Below, piece after piece: positions 51,940 to 64,000 of a stretch of 64,000 bases of DNA. A program made the position numbers and the translations under genes. Within the stretch, counting starts at the first letter, position 1. Each line of letters starts with the position of its first letter. Below the pieces are notes generated by a model. That model was given only the letters and a program-made list of their open reading frames with translations, was not told the origin of the DNA and searched no databases. Source of the stretch: Albula goreensis (lineage: Eukaryota; Chordata; Actinopteri; Albuliformes; Albulidae); assembly GCA_022829145.1 (NCBI GenBank), contig CM040742.1, positions 10,169,131 through 10,233,130 of the forward strand, given 5' to 3'.

Positions 51940-53236
51940 CAGTGAAAAAGTAATTGCCCCCCTTAAACTCAAGATGTAGTTGGACTACCCTTAGGGGCAA
52001 TAAGTGCAATAAATGTTTCCTATAACTGCTCTTTTCAGGTCCTGCCACAGCACCTCTATTGGGTTCAGGTCAGGACTTTGACTAGGCCACCAAAACACTT
52101 TCCTTTAGCTGTACAGCCATTCAGATGTGGATTTGCTTGCAGCTGCATCAGCCAGTTATCACCCAGCTTCAGCTCACACACAGATGGTCCAACATTCTCC
52201 TTAACTATCTGATAGCACACATCAGAATTCATGCTTCTGTAATGATTACAAGCCGTCCAGGGCCGGAGGCAGCAAAACATCCCCATACCATCACACTGCC
52301 GCTGCCATGTTCCAGTGCAGCCATGATGTTCTTACTGCAGAAAGCTGGATTTACTTTATGCCAGACAAAGGAGGACGTGTACACTGTAAAAAGTTCCACC
52401 TTTGACTCTTCTATCCATAGAATTTCATCCCAAAAGACTTGAGCATCATCCAGGTGCTTTTTGGCAAATGTGACACAAACTTCATCTTCATCACAAATAA
52501 GACATCTTTCTTATTGTAGAGTCATGGGCACTGAACTTAGCTGATGCTAGAGAGACCTGCAGTTCTTTGGAAGTTCTTCTGGGGGCTTCAGATACTTCCC
52601 AGATAAGGTGCTGGCACATTTTAGCAGAAATCTCAGCAGGTTGACCACTTCCAGGAAGGTTCACCATTGTTCCAGGTCTTCTCCATTTTGAGATAATGGC
52701 ATGCACTGTGGTTTGCTGGAGTCCAAGAGCCTTAGAAGTGGCTTTGTGACCCTTTCCAGACTGATGTATCTCCACAACTTTTTTCCTTAGTTGTTCTGGG
52801 AGCTCCTTTGATCGTGGCATTGTGTGTCTGGAGAAACTTTGAGGTGAATACTTCTTTCTGATAGTAAGATTCAATATATATGCTTTCTAAACTCAATGGG
52901 GCTGGTTGCAGTCAAGTCAGGCTGTGTTCAATCACCGCAATCTAATTCTCAATGAAGAGTATGTTGATCTTTTTTTGTTTCAGAACTAAAGGGCCAATTA
53001 CTTTTTGACAGGGCTTTATGAGTAATTGGTTACTTTCTTGACTGAATCAATGAAATAATGATGTAAAAACTATGCTTATAATAATGATGTAAAACTATAA
53101 GAACTTTGTTTTATGTTTGCTTGGGTTTCCCTTGTCAAACACAATATTTTATATGATTATCGGAAACCATTCAATGACAGAAATATGCAATAAATTAAGA
53201 GTTTAAGAAGGGGGAAGAAACTTTTTCACAGCACTG
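51940..53236 (-). mobile_element. Decayed Tc1-like transposon
   Basis: Degenerate inverted ends are visible: CAGTGAAAAAGTAATTGCCC on the left and, inverted, CAGTGCTGTGAAAAAG on the right. Transposase remnants lie on the minus strand. It belongs to a different Tc1-like family from the element at 2796-4359 and is older, with interior sequence missing. Confidence 0.85.
52065..52820 (-). pseudogene. Tc1-like transposase remnants
   Basis: An N-terminal helix-turn-helix part (52491-52820) starts MPRSKELPEQLRKKVVEIHQ and includes KATSKALGLQQTTVHAIISK. Downstream, a shifted frame contains KKHLDDAQVFWDE, NIMAALEHGSGSVMVWG and, further on, DVCYQIVKENVGPS. The middle of the nuclease domain is missing and several stops or shifts interrupt it, so it is non-functional. 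Confidence 0.9.
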
Positions 53237-54490
53237 TTGGTCAAAACGAAGGGGTTGTTAGGGAACTTGAATCTGTGTTAAATAACTTGGATGCATTTCT
53301 GATGATATCTCATGATTTTCATGATTGTACCTGTGTACTGAATGAACCACTCACCTCACTTCTTATTACTGTGACATCATAAGTATGAGCCTGACAACTA
53401 CTGTCTCCTTTATGACATCATTCCACTGAACTTCACGGATGTCCTTTGCTAAAAAAAAAAGGTCTGTTATGACCTCTGACTAATCATGATCTTCTGTAGG
53501 CAGAACTCCAATTTGCCGTGACTATTTAAAGTCAGAAACTGCTCTCACTAATCAAATCCAAGACCCTCTGAGGGCCAATTAGGCAGTCCTTGCCAAAAGA
53601 ATCAATACATTGACTTTTGTCTCTCACTCTTTGAGCATCTGGACTGGAGTTCAGACTACTCATTTAGCAGTGGATTCATTTATCATTTGACTGTGTGAAA
53701 CAAGTTTTATAAGCTAAAAACTAATCTCCCATCACTCTGTTGTCTCTCTCTTTTTCTGTCATAGCATCCTCAACTCCTTCCTTCATTCCTTTATGCCTTC
53801 CTGAAATGACTGAAGTAGTGGATGATTGACTAGGTGAGATACTATTTTAAAAATATTTCTTTGTGTAATTTTAAAATGTTTTTATATTTTTATTGTATTT
53901 GTATGGTATTGTTTTCACCTGTCTATAACCTGAAGCAACAGTCCTTGATAGCCAAATTAAACAGCTGAGGCAGTCGATTATGCAGTTAACTCACTTCATC
54001 TGGTTTTTTGCATCTGAACTGTAGCAGAATTCATGGTAAAACCAAGAACCAGCATGGCCTGTGACCCAAACCAAGAACCAGCATGGCCTGTGGCCCTCCA
54101 GAACCAGTACTGGGGACCACATCAGGTTAGAGAAAGACGGAAATAAAAACAAATGTTTGGGTACAGATTCTGTATCTTCATGCCTCCTTCCTTCAATCCC
54201 TTTCTCCCTCTTTCTTGCTCTCCTCCCTCTCTGTTTCTCTCTTATTCACTCTCCCTCCCCCCTTCTCCCCTCTTTCTCTTTCTCTCTCTCACACACTTTT
54301 TCACACACTTCTCTCCCTCCCTCCTCCCTGCACACTTACTTTGGAAAAGTCTAGGAAAACCCTGGGAAGTTTAAGCATTGGAGGGCTCACCTGTGGGGTT
54401 TCACTTTGTCTCTTCCCCTCTCCTTCCATTCCCAACCCCAACTTCACCTTTCTCTCTCTCACACAGAGTGTCCCTCACCTGCGCACTCAC

Positions 54491-54783
54491 CTGTACAGCA
54501 TAGCGGTCCGGTCGGCGGTGCAGTCCGTTAGCGTCAGGCCGCACTCGCGAAGGTAGCGCTCCAGCCTGCGGCGCTCCATCAGTTGCCGGGCCGCCTCCAG
54601 GATCTGCGAGGCCAGCACCTCCGACTCATCCCTGGGTCCTTCACTGCGGGATCCCCGCGCTCCGCTACGCGCCACAGTGCCCCCTCCTGACGAGGATGCC
54701 TTGGGCTTCTTACTGATCCCGTACAGGTCCTCCACCGAAAACTTTCCCCCTTTCCCCCCACCACCGCCTCGGCCAGAGAACAT
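54491..54783 (-). CDS. kcnab3: Distal alternative first coding exon of kcnab3
   Basis: The minus-strand ATG at 54783 opens 97 codons plus AG and ends at a consensus donor (GTGAGT). It starts MFSGRGGGGGKGGKF, continues through a Ser/Gly/Arg-rich linker, then a predicted helix (ASQILEAARQLMERRRLERY) and ends CTADRTAMLYR with the split Arg completed by the common exon at 35728-35771. Phase and Tyr-Arg junction equal those of the canonical exon. The ERYLRECGLTL segment resembles, from memory, the pre-junction region of the alternative KCNAB1 N-termini. The resulting isoform would be 425 aa and lack the Cys7 ball. GTG codons further upstream are not convincing starts. The alternative, a first exon of an unrelated gene, is less likely because no following exon fits. 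Confidence 0.75.
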
Positions 54784-56044
54784 TGTGCCTAACTGCAGTC
54801 TCACTTGGAGAAGTCCAGGAGAACCTCTAGAGACAGGAAGCTAGAAAGCTGGAGGGGCACGCCTGTGGGTCCTCTTCCTCCCCACAACCGATCAGGAAAA
54901 AGTCTCTCCTAAAATCCCTGATATTTACAAACACGTTGGATGGTGAAAATAAATCTCGTGATATTACAGTCCAGGAGTCAGGCCTATGAAGTTTTAAGTA
55001 CTTACATCAACATAAAAACAAGAACAAAAAAATAATATTAAGGACAGCGCTAAAAATAAAATGCGCCCAAAACTGATTCCCAGAGGAATTAGAAGACAGG
55101 AGACAGTCCTTCCCATCAGGACAAAATTCTCCTTCTTTCACGGCCCTGTGAGATCAGCTTTACCATCTCTTCAGCAGCAAACAGCACTGAAAGACACCTT
55201 TTCAAATCATGAAGTAACAGCAGCCAAAACAAGACCTGAAGTGGCGATCATTTGCATTTAACAAGCAGCCCTGGGGTCGCTCTTGGTTCGGGATGGGTGG
55301 TGTTGCAGTTGATGTGAGCGGTCAGGTCACCATGCTGTGTTAAGATCTCCAGCTGCGGACAGACGCTGGAGGGCAGGAAAGTTTGCCGCTCGGAGGTTGG
55401 GCGGAGAGAGCCCCCGCATGCAGCCTCAGAAAGGACATCTGCTATCCCACAGCTCCTCTGGGTTCCATCCACAAGAGCGCAGGACAGTCTCAGCCCTCCC
55501 GCTTCATCCTGGGCTCTCTCTTCCTCTTTGCCCTCTCTCTCTGTGGTACAGATGGCCAGCTCTGATCCAGAAACAGCAGTCACAAGTCCAGTGGCTGTTT
55601 CTGGGACTGGACGAGTTGGCTGTCAGCTTCAGTGCTTGCCTATGACTGTGGACTCATTTCTCTCCTCCTGCTCCTCCTGTCTCTCTCTCTCTATCTCACT
55701 CTCTCACTTCTCTCTCTCATTCTATGGTCTACATCCAGTCTGTGTTACAGTAGATTAGAGATATGTCCAGGAGAAGTCCACATTTACAGACAGACTTTTT
55801 ATGAAAAGAGATGATTTAGAAGAAGCCCTTCTCAACCTGTCACCCATTCATGAAAGAAGACAACCTCTCTTTCTATACCTCCCGGTGTTTCTCCATCTCT
55901 CTCTCTGTCTTTCTCTCTCTCTCTTTCCCTCAAATAAACGACAGAGGGGGATTTACAAAGATGCCCTTTAGAGGAAAAAAAAAGCTGGTTAATGCCCCTG
56001 CTGCCTGCGTCCGGCCGGCTTAGCCACAGCCAGGAATGGAACAG

Positions 56045-56560
56045 GAAGTTTGAGTTCAGCATGAGGGAGGAGGGAAGAGCTTTGAGTTCAGTAGGAGACA
56101 CAGGAGGGAACAGTGTAGTGTTCAGTAAGAGGGAAGAGCTTTGAGTTCAGTAGGAGACACAGGAGGGAACACAGTAGTGTTCAGTAAGAGGGAAGAGCTT
56201 TGAGTTCAGTAGAGAGGAGAGGGAAGAGCTTTGAGTTCAGTAGGAGACACAGGAGGGAACATCGTAGTGTTCAGTAAGAGGGAAGAGCTTTGAGTTCAGT
56301 AGGAGACACAGGAGGGAACACAGTAGTGTTCAGTAAGAGGGAAGAGCTTTGAGTTCAGTAGGAGACACAGGAGGGAACATCGTAGTGTTCAGTAAGAGGG
56401 AAGAGCACTGAGTTCAGTAAGAAATACAGGAGGGAACAGCATGGTGTTCAGTAAGAGGGAAGAGCTTTGAGTTCAGTAAGAGACACAGGAGGGAACAGCC
56501 TAGTGTTCAGTAAGAGGGAAGAGCTTTGAATTCAGTGGTAGCTGTAGGAAATCATTTTGT
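56045..56560. repeat. 59-bp minisatellite, about 8-9 copies
   Basis: The unit reads 'agggaagagctttgagttc', 'agtaggagacacaggaggg', 'aacatcgtagtgttcagtaag'. Copies near 56220-56400 are almost identical, whereas one copy near 56190-56220 is truncated and the outer copies have diverged, showing an array growing from its middle. Confidence 0.93.
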
Positions 56561-57471
56561 GCTCAGTAAAATTTGGTGTTTAGTAAAAGGGAAAAGCTTA
56601 GTGTGCATTAAGACAGGACAGCTTTGCATTCAGTGTTATTCATAATATGAATTACAATATTATATACTATATTATCGCTATAATTTTTTCTCTGATTTTT
56701 TTAGTGGTGATCCCTCTCATATCCATGTTAGGATTACCATGATTGCAACACTTATTTTTTTTATTGTTCTTGTTATATTTATTGTTCTTTTTATTTTTTA
56801 TACTAATAACCATAAATTTTAGAACAGTAAGAACAATTTATGATATAATAATATGTTCTTAGTTTAGGAGCATGGCCATGTCTATCTCTGGCAAGTTTAT
56901 TGCCCATAAACCCATTCACTTTCACCTACTAAGCTGAGTGACCTGGCAGGATTCCCTTATCCAACTAAAGCCCCTAAAAACTAGGAAAATCTGAATTTCT
57001 GGAACATTGAAGAACATTGTGATCACAAACACTCACATAAAATGCCTGTAAATGACCTCTAACACAGGGCGTGCAAGGGGAGATTTTGCTTTGTGGAAGA
57101 GAGGAAAACTTTCAGATATACTCTATGTGGAAATGGTCCCGGAGTCCTTTCATTTGATATGCCTCTGATTTGCTGAAAAATACAGATCATTTAGATGGCT
57201 TTATCTGCAGCTTTGGCACCACAACCTGACAAATATAAAATCCAGTTTTAACTTTCAGGCATATATTATTGTTAGATTCCTCTGGATGACAGACATGGTC
57301 ATTCCTAAGATGGATCTTGGCTCCATGGCAGGTTTTCCGGATTGCCAGGGTCCGTGGGGGCTAAGCCGGGCCTTATCCTGTGTGAGACCCTTCTGAATGA
57401 AGTCTTATCTGTACTGTCAGATCTGTAATTCCCTGTTGCTCCTGCAGACCCCAGTCCGTAAACCATGTCCC

Positions 57472-57598
<127 letters not shown>

Positions 57599-59203
57599 TC
57601 TCCCCACTGATTGGTTGGCCTGTGCATCCCTGTCCTAGCATCTATTTTTAGCCCATATCGGTTGGGGCATGGTGAGAGTTGTATGAATGAGAGAAAAAAG
57701 AAAAGGTGGGAGATAGGAGAGGGGAAAATGGGGGAGAGAGTGAGGGGGAAGAGAAAGACAGAGGGGACAGAAAGAGGGATAGATGGGGAAAGGGTTGGAC
57801 TGAAAAGGGGTGATGCAGAGAGGGAGAAAGAAAGAGGGAGAGAGGAGAGAGAACCATAAAAAAGAGACATAGAGAGATGGGGGAAACAGTGAGACAGAGA
57901 GGGAGGGAGAAGTGGAGGGACTGAAAGAGGGGGATAGAGGTGGAAGAGAAGTGAGGAATCAGAGGGACAAAGATAGAGGGATTGAAAGAAAGGGAGAAAA
58001 TGTGGAAGAGAAATGGGGAAACAGACTGGGACAGAGAGAGGGATAGAGAGAAAGGGAGACAGTGTGCAGATGCTGCCCTTAAGATCCTTCTTCATCCCGG
58101 CTTAAGCTCCTCATCCCGCCCCTCCCCTCTCTGTATGCCTTTAATTGACCACAATCCAGAAACCAAAACCCAAACCAGCTCCAAACCTCACCTCTACCCC
58201 TGCAGGCTGTAGAACAGCTGGCCAGGGGGTGTGGGGGGTGTGGGGGTAGTTGTCCAATCGAACTCTGATCTGAGTGTCCCAGCTGCCCCGTCTGAGCCTA
58301 TTCAACCTGATCCTCTGTTCTGATCTGCGCGCCTCATCAGAGACCGACCCCACAGCACAGAGCACAGCCCCAACCGCTCACCGTCTAATCCCGCACACTT
58401 CCCTCACAAACACGTTTTGTGAGGAAGAATATGGAAAGTTTGTCTCCGATGTCCTGTGTGCAGCTGTATGGTTGAAAACCAGAGCAGTCGCTCAGTTTAC
58501 TTTGTCTGCTTTGGCCGTGTTATCACAGAACATGCGGGCTGACATTATATAATTGTCTATGAGTGGATAAACAGATTTACAAACAATGATGCAAGATCAG
58601 TTGTTTTATTGAATTAGATCATCCCAAACCATTTGCCTAATTCACATTTTTACACATTATCCATTTACACAGCTGAATAGTTACTATTGCAACTCCTAAT
58701 GGGTAAAACAGCAGTGCCCTACCAGGAAATGAACATGTAACCTTTGGCTCAGCTCCCCAACCATTACACTGCACTGTAACATCTAAAGTAAAAGCTCAGC
58801 TACATAACCATTATACTTTACATTGACTGAGTGAAGGGCTGTTTGACTGACTAACTGAATGAAAGGGAGATTGACTGACTGACAGAACATCTGTGTCAAC
58901 AATCATCATTACTCTTGAGGCTTTGTCCTGCAGTAAAGATGAGTGGCCACTCAAGCTTACAGTCATTCAGTTGTGCCCATTTGTTGTGTAACTGTGAGTG
59001 AATGCTTGAGTTTAAATGCGTATTTTAGCACTGTGTGGGTATTTAGCAGGAATGGTCTGTCCCCAAAGGGGAAAGTACATTTTTTACATGAGATTGAGAA
59101 GAGGAGCACAGGGATCAGGCAGTCTGGATAATCTGGATAGTTGTATAATGGACTCTGTATGTCGGGAGTGCCCAAGCCAGCAGGCCTGGTTTCACTTATA
59201 TAT

Positions 59204-59311
<108 letters not shown>

Positions 59312-60715
59312 ATATGCTCAAGTATATATGCTCTGTATAATGTGCAGAGGCCTTTGCCAGCAGTTATGGATTCTAAACTGCTCAGCCCAGGAGACTAAGA
59401 TTAGTCCAGGAGCATGCTGTGGACTACAGATGTGAGCTAACATGTGTGTGTATGTGTGTGACCAGTCTAACTGGGTCAGACTGGTAACATTGTAATTGGC
59501 TGTGGGGCTCTCTGTCACAGTAGAGTGCTCTCCTAATCAAAACTCCATCGATTGGCTGACTGCCTGACTGACAGGCTGCTGGACAGTGAGAGCCTCAGGG
59601 CTGAGCTGCAGGAACTACTACACTTCCTCCCTACACAGGAAGTGCAGCACTTCGCCCTTCCTTTCTACACAGGAAGTGTCCGTGGATTTTGCTGTAGTGC
59701 AGTGTGTTCGGTAGATCACTTAAGTTTGTGTGTGTTGATTGTAGTGTGTTTATTGGTGTGTATGTGTGTGTTGTCTGTACCATGTTTGTTGGTGTGTCCT
59801 TGGTATAGCATGCTATTGGTGTGTGTGTTGAGTGTGGTATTCTCAGTGCTAGCTACTCGCTGCTGGCTGTGCAGTGTGTTCAGGGCTTGGTACTCGCTGT
59901 GATGTCTGTAGTAGAGACTGACCCATAGTGAATTAGCAGAAGCTGTGTTGGTTGGTTCTGGTGGCTGTCAGCTGTGGTTTTTAGTCTCTGTGAGGTAACA
60001 GCCATGTTTTGTGCCTTTAACACCCACTTTGGACCCACCTGGTACATATTTATTAATCTCTCTGCACTGCCACAGGATTGTTAAAGGCCAATTCCCCCAA
60101 ACTCCCCCCCTGATTTCACTCACATAGATACTGATAAAACAGTAGCAGACAGTGGTGACATATCAGTTCATGGGAATTGTTGGGAAAGAGAACAGGTAAG
60201 CCATGTTTCTTCTGTACTCCATGCCAGACTGTACATCATGACACGTAAGAAACCATTTTTGTAGGAACTTTGATTCAAAATAGTCATACTTTCAATTAAA
60301 TTTTCCTAATATGTATCATATTCCAAACCCCATTTCAAAGCAATATACAGCACTGATATAATATCTGTAGGAGGGATGTGGGGTCTTAATAAAGACAGAC
60401 TGCAATGTTGGGTGATTAAGAGGCTGCTGACATAACAAGCATATGACCCCCCAGGAGTTCTGTAAATAGGCAAGATATAAGCTATAAAAGTGCATATGCC
60501 CAGCAATAAATCACAATATTAATAACAATAATAACAGAGCAAGAGGAAGAATACATATCTTGTATACTCTACTGTGAAGGGGTTTTAGTATTATTTACTA
60601 AACAGTATTATTGTTTAGTCTGAAGCACAATGTAAACAGACTGCAGTAGACAAGGGACCTGCTCAATGCAAACCCAAGAATGGGTGCGTGAAGAAACAGG
60701 TATTTTACATTTGTA

Positions 60716-60717
<2 letters not shown>

Positions 60718-60802
<85 letters not shown>
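60718..60802. repeat. (CA)n microsatellite, about 85 bp
   Basis: An uninterrupted CA tract about 0.85 kb upstream of psmb6. Confidence 0.97.
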
Positions 60803-60804
<2 letters not shown>

Positions 60805-61499
60805 AATCACGTGAGATGTGCCAAAAACGACACCTGGTTCTCGTAAGCAGTCGTCCATGCAGTGATGAGCACATGAGCTCGATTTTCAAAATAATGGTTT
60901 CAAGCAGAGCTATTCCAGGATTATTCTGACTAAATGGAGCACAAACAGACCGAAACAATAACAGGCCATATTGCTATGCTTATCAATGCCGTTAACTGTA
61001 AAAAATAAAGATAAAAAGGACTTACACACGCGTAAAAAAAACTACCCAAGGAGTGTGTCGAAATATGCTCCTCTAATTCTACAAATTAATTTGCAATAAC
61101 ATTACAGCGCCACTACTACTGCCAGAGATCGAAAGATGGAAACAGGACAGTGTTCCAAAAATAAAGGACGCCAGTAGTTCATTCATGGACTAAAGCGCAT
61201 TTCCTGGAATGTTTTCGGTGCAGCCGTTCTAATGCATTTTTAAGGCAAGGGCGAAGGCAATTGTTCCTTGGTGTTAATACGTGAACATCTCACCTCGTTA
61301 ACGCATTTCATTCATGTTGAGAGTTGTTGCCTGTCAAAATGATAATTTACCCGTTCAAAGAGCCTTTGTCGCCAAAATGCAATACATTTATTTGAATATG
61401 ACACATATCACCAAATATGACGCTGTAGATATAAAGATCTGAATTCCGTAACATGATTACTGGAGTCCTGTTATTTTCTTTTCGCACGAGAAGTGAATA

Positions 61500-61641
61500 T
61501 AACACTCCCCTGGATAATTGACTCGATTTCGCACTGCGGTGTCCTCATACACCCTCCCAGGCTATAGATGGCACTGGTAAGTCGTTACATTGGCGGAATT
61601 ACCACGAAACAAAGAAGAAGAAGCGGCGCAGGACTGACAAG
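61500..61641 (+). promoter_or_regulatory. psmb6 core promoter / 5' UTR
   Basis: This is the sequence immediately upstream of the psmb6 ATG. The start context AAGATGG is a strong vertebrate initiation context. No clear TATA box is present at the expected distance. The limits are nominal. Confidence 0.4.
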
Positions 61642-63164
61642 ATGGCGACGTCCATGATCTCGAACCCGGCGCTAAATTTTTACAATCCTGAAGATTTAGT
61701 AGGAGGCTGGACGGGCCAGGAAGTTAGCACTGGGGTGAGTTCATTTCAGCGCGATTATGTTTTGTACATCCTTGTAAATATTTGTTCCTCTTTGTAGTCT
61801 CAGTCCATAATGTGGCAAGCTAAGGAATGAGACAGCACATCTAGCTAGGTAGTGCTTAGACTAAAGTCTTACACACGATGTCAATATTGTCCACATTAAC
61901 ATTGATAGTTATTTTAGTCAATATTTTCCAATTTACACAACGAATGCCTGCATTGTGACTGACCCAGGATAAACATATTTCTGGGCCGTAACCTACTTTT
62001 TCCGAATTAATGGCTATCTTGGGGTTTTCTCGTATGCTGATCTGGGCTAAGTTTTGGGAAGTGGTTGCAAAACACCTGCAGATACGGCTTTAGATCTTAG
62101 TTGCAAAACTGTAATAGCTAGCTTGCCGACATTGTGAGTAAACTAGCTTTGTTTTTTTTTATCATGTTTTTATGGCAGACAACGATTATGGCCGTGGAGT
62201 ATGACGGAGGTGTTGTGATCGGTGCAGACTCCAGAACCACCACTGGGTAAGGAGACCAAGGAACGTCCTGATTAGTGTTGTCATAAGGGGGTTTCATGAA
62301 ACGAGAAATGGGAATTGTCAGAAGTACCCGCCGGAGTTTATCCAATCAACTTGTTCTGCTGTGAAAAGCAGAACTTTTTGATTGGTTCAGGGAAGCCACT
62401 GTTCAGTAGCTCATTGTAGCTCCACCCATTATGGGGTTCTTCAGACCTTATTCAGCCATCAAGAGTCTTGGCTCTATTGGAAGGAGATACATTTTAAATA
62501 AAATCTCAATGCTGAAAACCCGGATCTGGTATGGATTTTAATTATGTTTGTGAAATGGGGTGAAGATTAAGTGAACAAAGTGGCATAAATGATTCTCTCA
62601 GAGCTGTCTAGCTGTCCCATTGCAATTAGAATTGTAGCTACATCTTTTTGTTGGTGTATCTTTTCAAAAGTAATACTAGCATGTGCATTTTTCGGCTCAC
62701 ACTTTCTCCCTCTCTCTCTCTCTCCAGTGCGTACATCGCTAACCGAGTGACAGACAAGCTCACCCCGATCCATGAACGCATCTTCTGCTGCAGGTCCGGC
62801 TCTGCGGCTGACACACAGGCTGTCGCTGATGCAGTCACCTACCAGCTGGGCTTCCATAGGTGAGGCCACGCCCTGCACACCAGTTCAGCCATGCACACTG
62901 TGAATCTACACCTGGTCTACTCACCTGTACTGTTAAATACAGTGTTGGTGTTTGTTCACGTGTGTGTTATTTTTGAATGAGTGAAAATGTGTGAGTATTT
63001 ACATCTATGTGTGTCTTCCTGCATGTGCTTGTGTGTGTCACTGTGCGTGCGTGCGTGCATACAGAAAGTGTCTATGCATGTGTGTATGTGTGAGTGAGCT
63101 TCTGTATGTATGTATGTGCCAGTGAGTGAAAGTGTCTAGGTATGTCTATTATGTGTGACTGAAT

Positions 63165-63195
<31 letters not shown>

Positions 63196-63764
63196 CACAT
63201 GTGAGTGTGTATCTGTATCTCTCACTCTGAACCCCCCTTCCCCCAATGTGTGTCTGAGCAGTATTGAGCTGGATGAGCCCCCTCTGGTGCAGACAGCGGC
63301 TAACCTGTTCAAGGAGATGTGCTACAGGTACAGGGAGGAGCTGATGGCAGGAATCATTGTAGCAGGATGGGACAAGAGGAGGGGCGGACAGGTGATCCCC
63401 AAAAGCATCTTTCTCTTTCGATCTGCCTCTCTCTCGTCTGTCTTTCTGTCTCTTCCCATGTACCCCTCAATTTGATCAATTTTCAGAAAACTTCTGCACA
63501 CTCTCAGTGTTCACAACACTGGCATTAAAAACCAACCTCTCTCACCCCTTCTCTCCCCCTTCTCTCCCTCCCTTCTCCTCCGCCTCCTCCGCCTCTCCTT
63601 TCCTCCCCCCATCCCCCAGGTGTACACGGTCCCTATGGGTGGGATGCTGGTGAGGCAGCCCGTATCTGTGGGTGGGTCTGGCAGCTCCTACATCTACGGC
63701 TTCATGGACTCTAACTACAAACCGGGCATGAGCAAAGAGGAGTGCCTGCGTTTCACTGCAGAGG
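61642..63764 (+). CDS. psmb6: 20S proteasome beta-1 subunit (caspase-like site), exons 1-5, 3' end beyond window
   Basis: Exons are 61642-61734, 62179-62246, 62728-62859, 63262-63391 and 63620-63764, with consistent phases and GT-AG introns. They give 189 codons plus one base; the last exon is outside the window. The product is the threonine protease subunit that cleaves after acidic residues in the 20S core. A 31-residue propeptide ends EVSTG, and the mature chain begins [11 protein letters not shown], so Thr32 becomes catalytic Thr1. Asp48 (mature 17), Lys64 (mature 33) and Arg76 (mature 45) are present. Arg45 indicates the constitutive beta-1 rather than the immunoproteasome paralogue psmb9. 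[20 protein letters not shown] is the conserved late-core segment. Human PSMB6 has a 34-residue propeptide. Confidence 0.97.
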
Positions 63765-64000
63765 GTGAGAGGTGGTGGGGGTGGGATTGGGGGAGGGGGA
63801 GGGGGGGAGAGAGGAGTAACAGTTCCTCACTATGACTGTGTGAAAGCAGATTCATACTTCCTACTTTCAGAGCTTTAGGGAGTTTGTGTTTACTGCTCTG
63901 TGTCACGTGTAGTTACACTCCAGAGCAGCAGGTGGCGATTTACACCAGTTATCAACTATTTGGGGTTAAGTGAAGATGTAGAATGATAAATTTTGCTTTC
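63765..64000 (+). other. psmb6 intron 5 (partial)
   Basis: This follows the exon 5 donor (GTGAGA at 63765). It starts with a G-rich run and has no coding signal. The final exon must begin in phase 1 to the right of the window. Confidence 0.85.

Noticed and set aside
52125-52442. Plus-strand 105-codon frame
   Set aside because: It is antisense to transposase remnants of the decayed Tc1-like element.
54061-54556. Overlapping Ser/Leu/Pro-rich plus-strand frames
   Set aside because: CT-rich low-complexity sequence, partly antisense to the distal kcnab3 exon.
54491-54783. First exon of an unrelated new gene
   Set aside because: No following exon could be found between 54490 and 44159, whereas phase and junction residues match kcnab3 exactly.
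55248-55583. 111-codon minus-strand frame upstream of the distal kcnab3 exon
   Set aside because: No recognised domain and an overlapping open plus-strand frame; more likely 5' UTR or promoter sequence.

Overview
The window is eukaryotic nuclear DNA from a ray-finned (teleost-type) fish. The evidence is multi-exon protein-coding genes with GT-AG introns, very dense (CA)n/(TG)n microsatellites, Tc1-like DNA transposons of the kind dispersed through fish genomes, and vertebrate-specific gene families. Four conserved genes can be reconstructed exon by exon. Their human counterparts (SPAG7, SLC25A11, PSMB6, KCNAB3) all lie on chromosome 17p13, so this is a rearranged piece of that syntenic block.

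Layout, left to right. 1-2.3 kb: probable 5' part of an unidentified minus-strand gene (a splice-donor-bearing exon ending at 2229 and a possible small exon at 157-207). 2796-4359: a nearly full-length but inactivated Tc1-like transposon with intact inverted repeats and TA flanks. 6312-9921 (minus): spag7, 7 exons, 231 aa. 12751-18657 (minus): slc25a11, the mitochondrial oxoglutarate carrier, 8 exons, 307 aa, with a single-base frameshift in the last exon. 18.7-27.4 kb: intergenic, with an old retroposon tail, nested MITE-like elements, a long (AC)n tract and a TA-cored foldback. 27407-44158 (minus): kcnab3, the Kv channel beta-3 subunit, 14 exons, 407 aa, with minisatellites in its 8-kb first intron. 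44.2-61.6 kb: upstream region containing a distal alternative first coding exon of kcnab3 (54491-54783), a decayed Tc1-like element (about 51.94-53.24 kb) and a 59-bp minisatellite. 61642-63764 (plus): psmb6, exons 1-5 of the constitutive proteasome beta-1 subunit; the rest runs off the right edge.

The genes do not form an operon or one pathway. They are metabolic and housekeeping neighbours (mitochondrial 2-oxoglutarate/malate exchange, the caspase-like proteasome site, nuclear SPAG7) plus a neuronal channel subunit. The most interesting biology is at kcnab3: two well-supported and one speculative alternative first exon end in the same splice phase and the same Tyr-Arg junction, so they would put different N-terminal domains on one aldo-keto-reductase core, as in paralogue KCNAB1. 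The slc25a11 frameshift is the clearest anomaly. Gene calls rest on translated exons and remembered family sequences; no database search was run.
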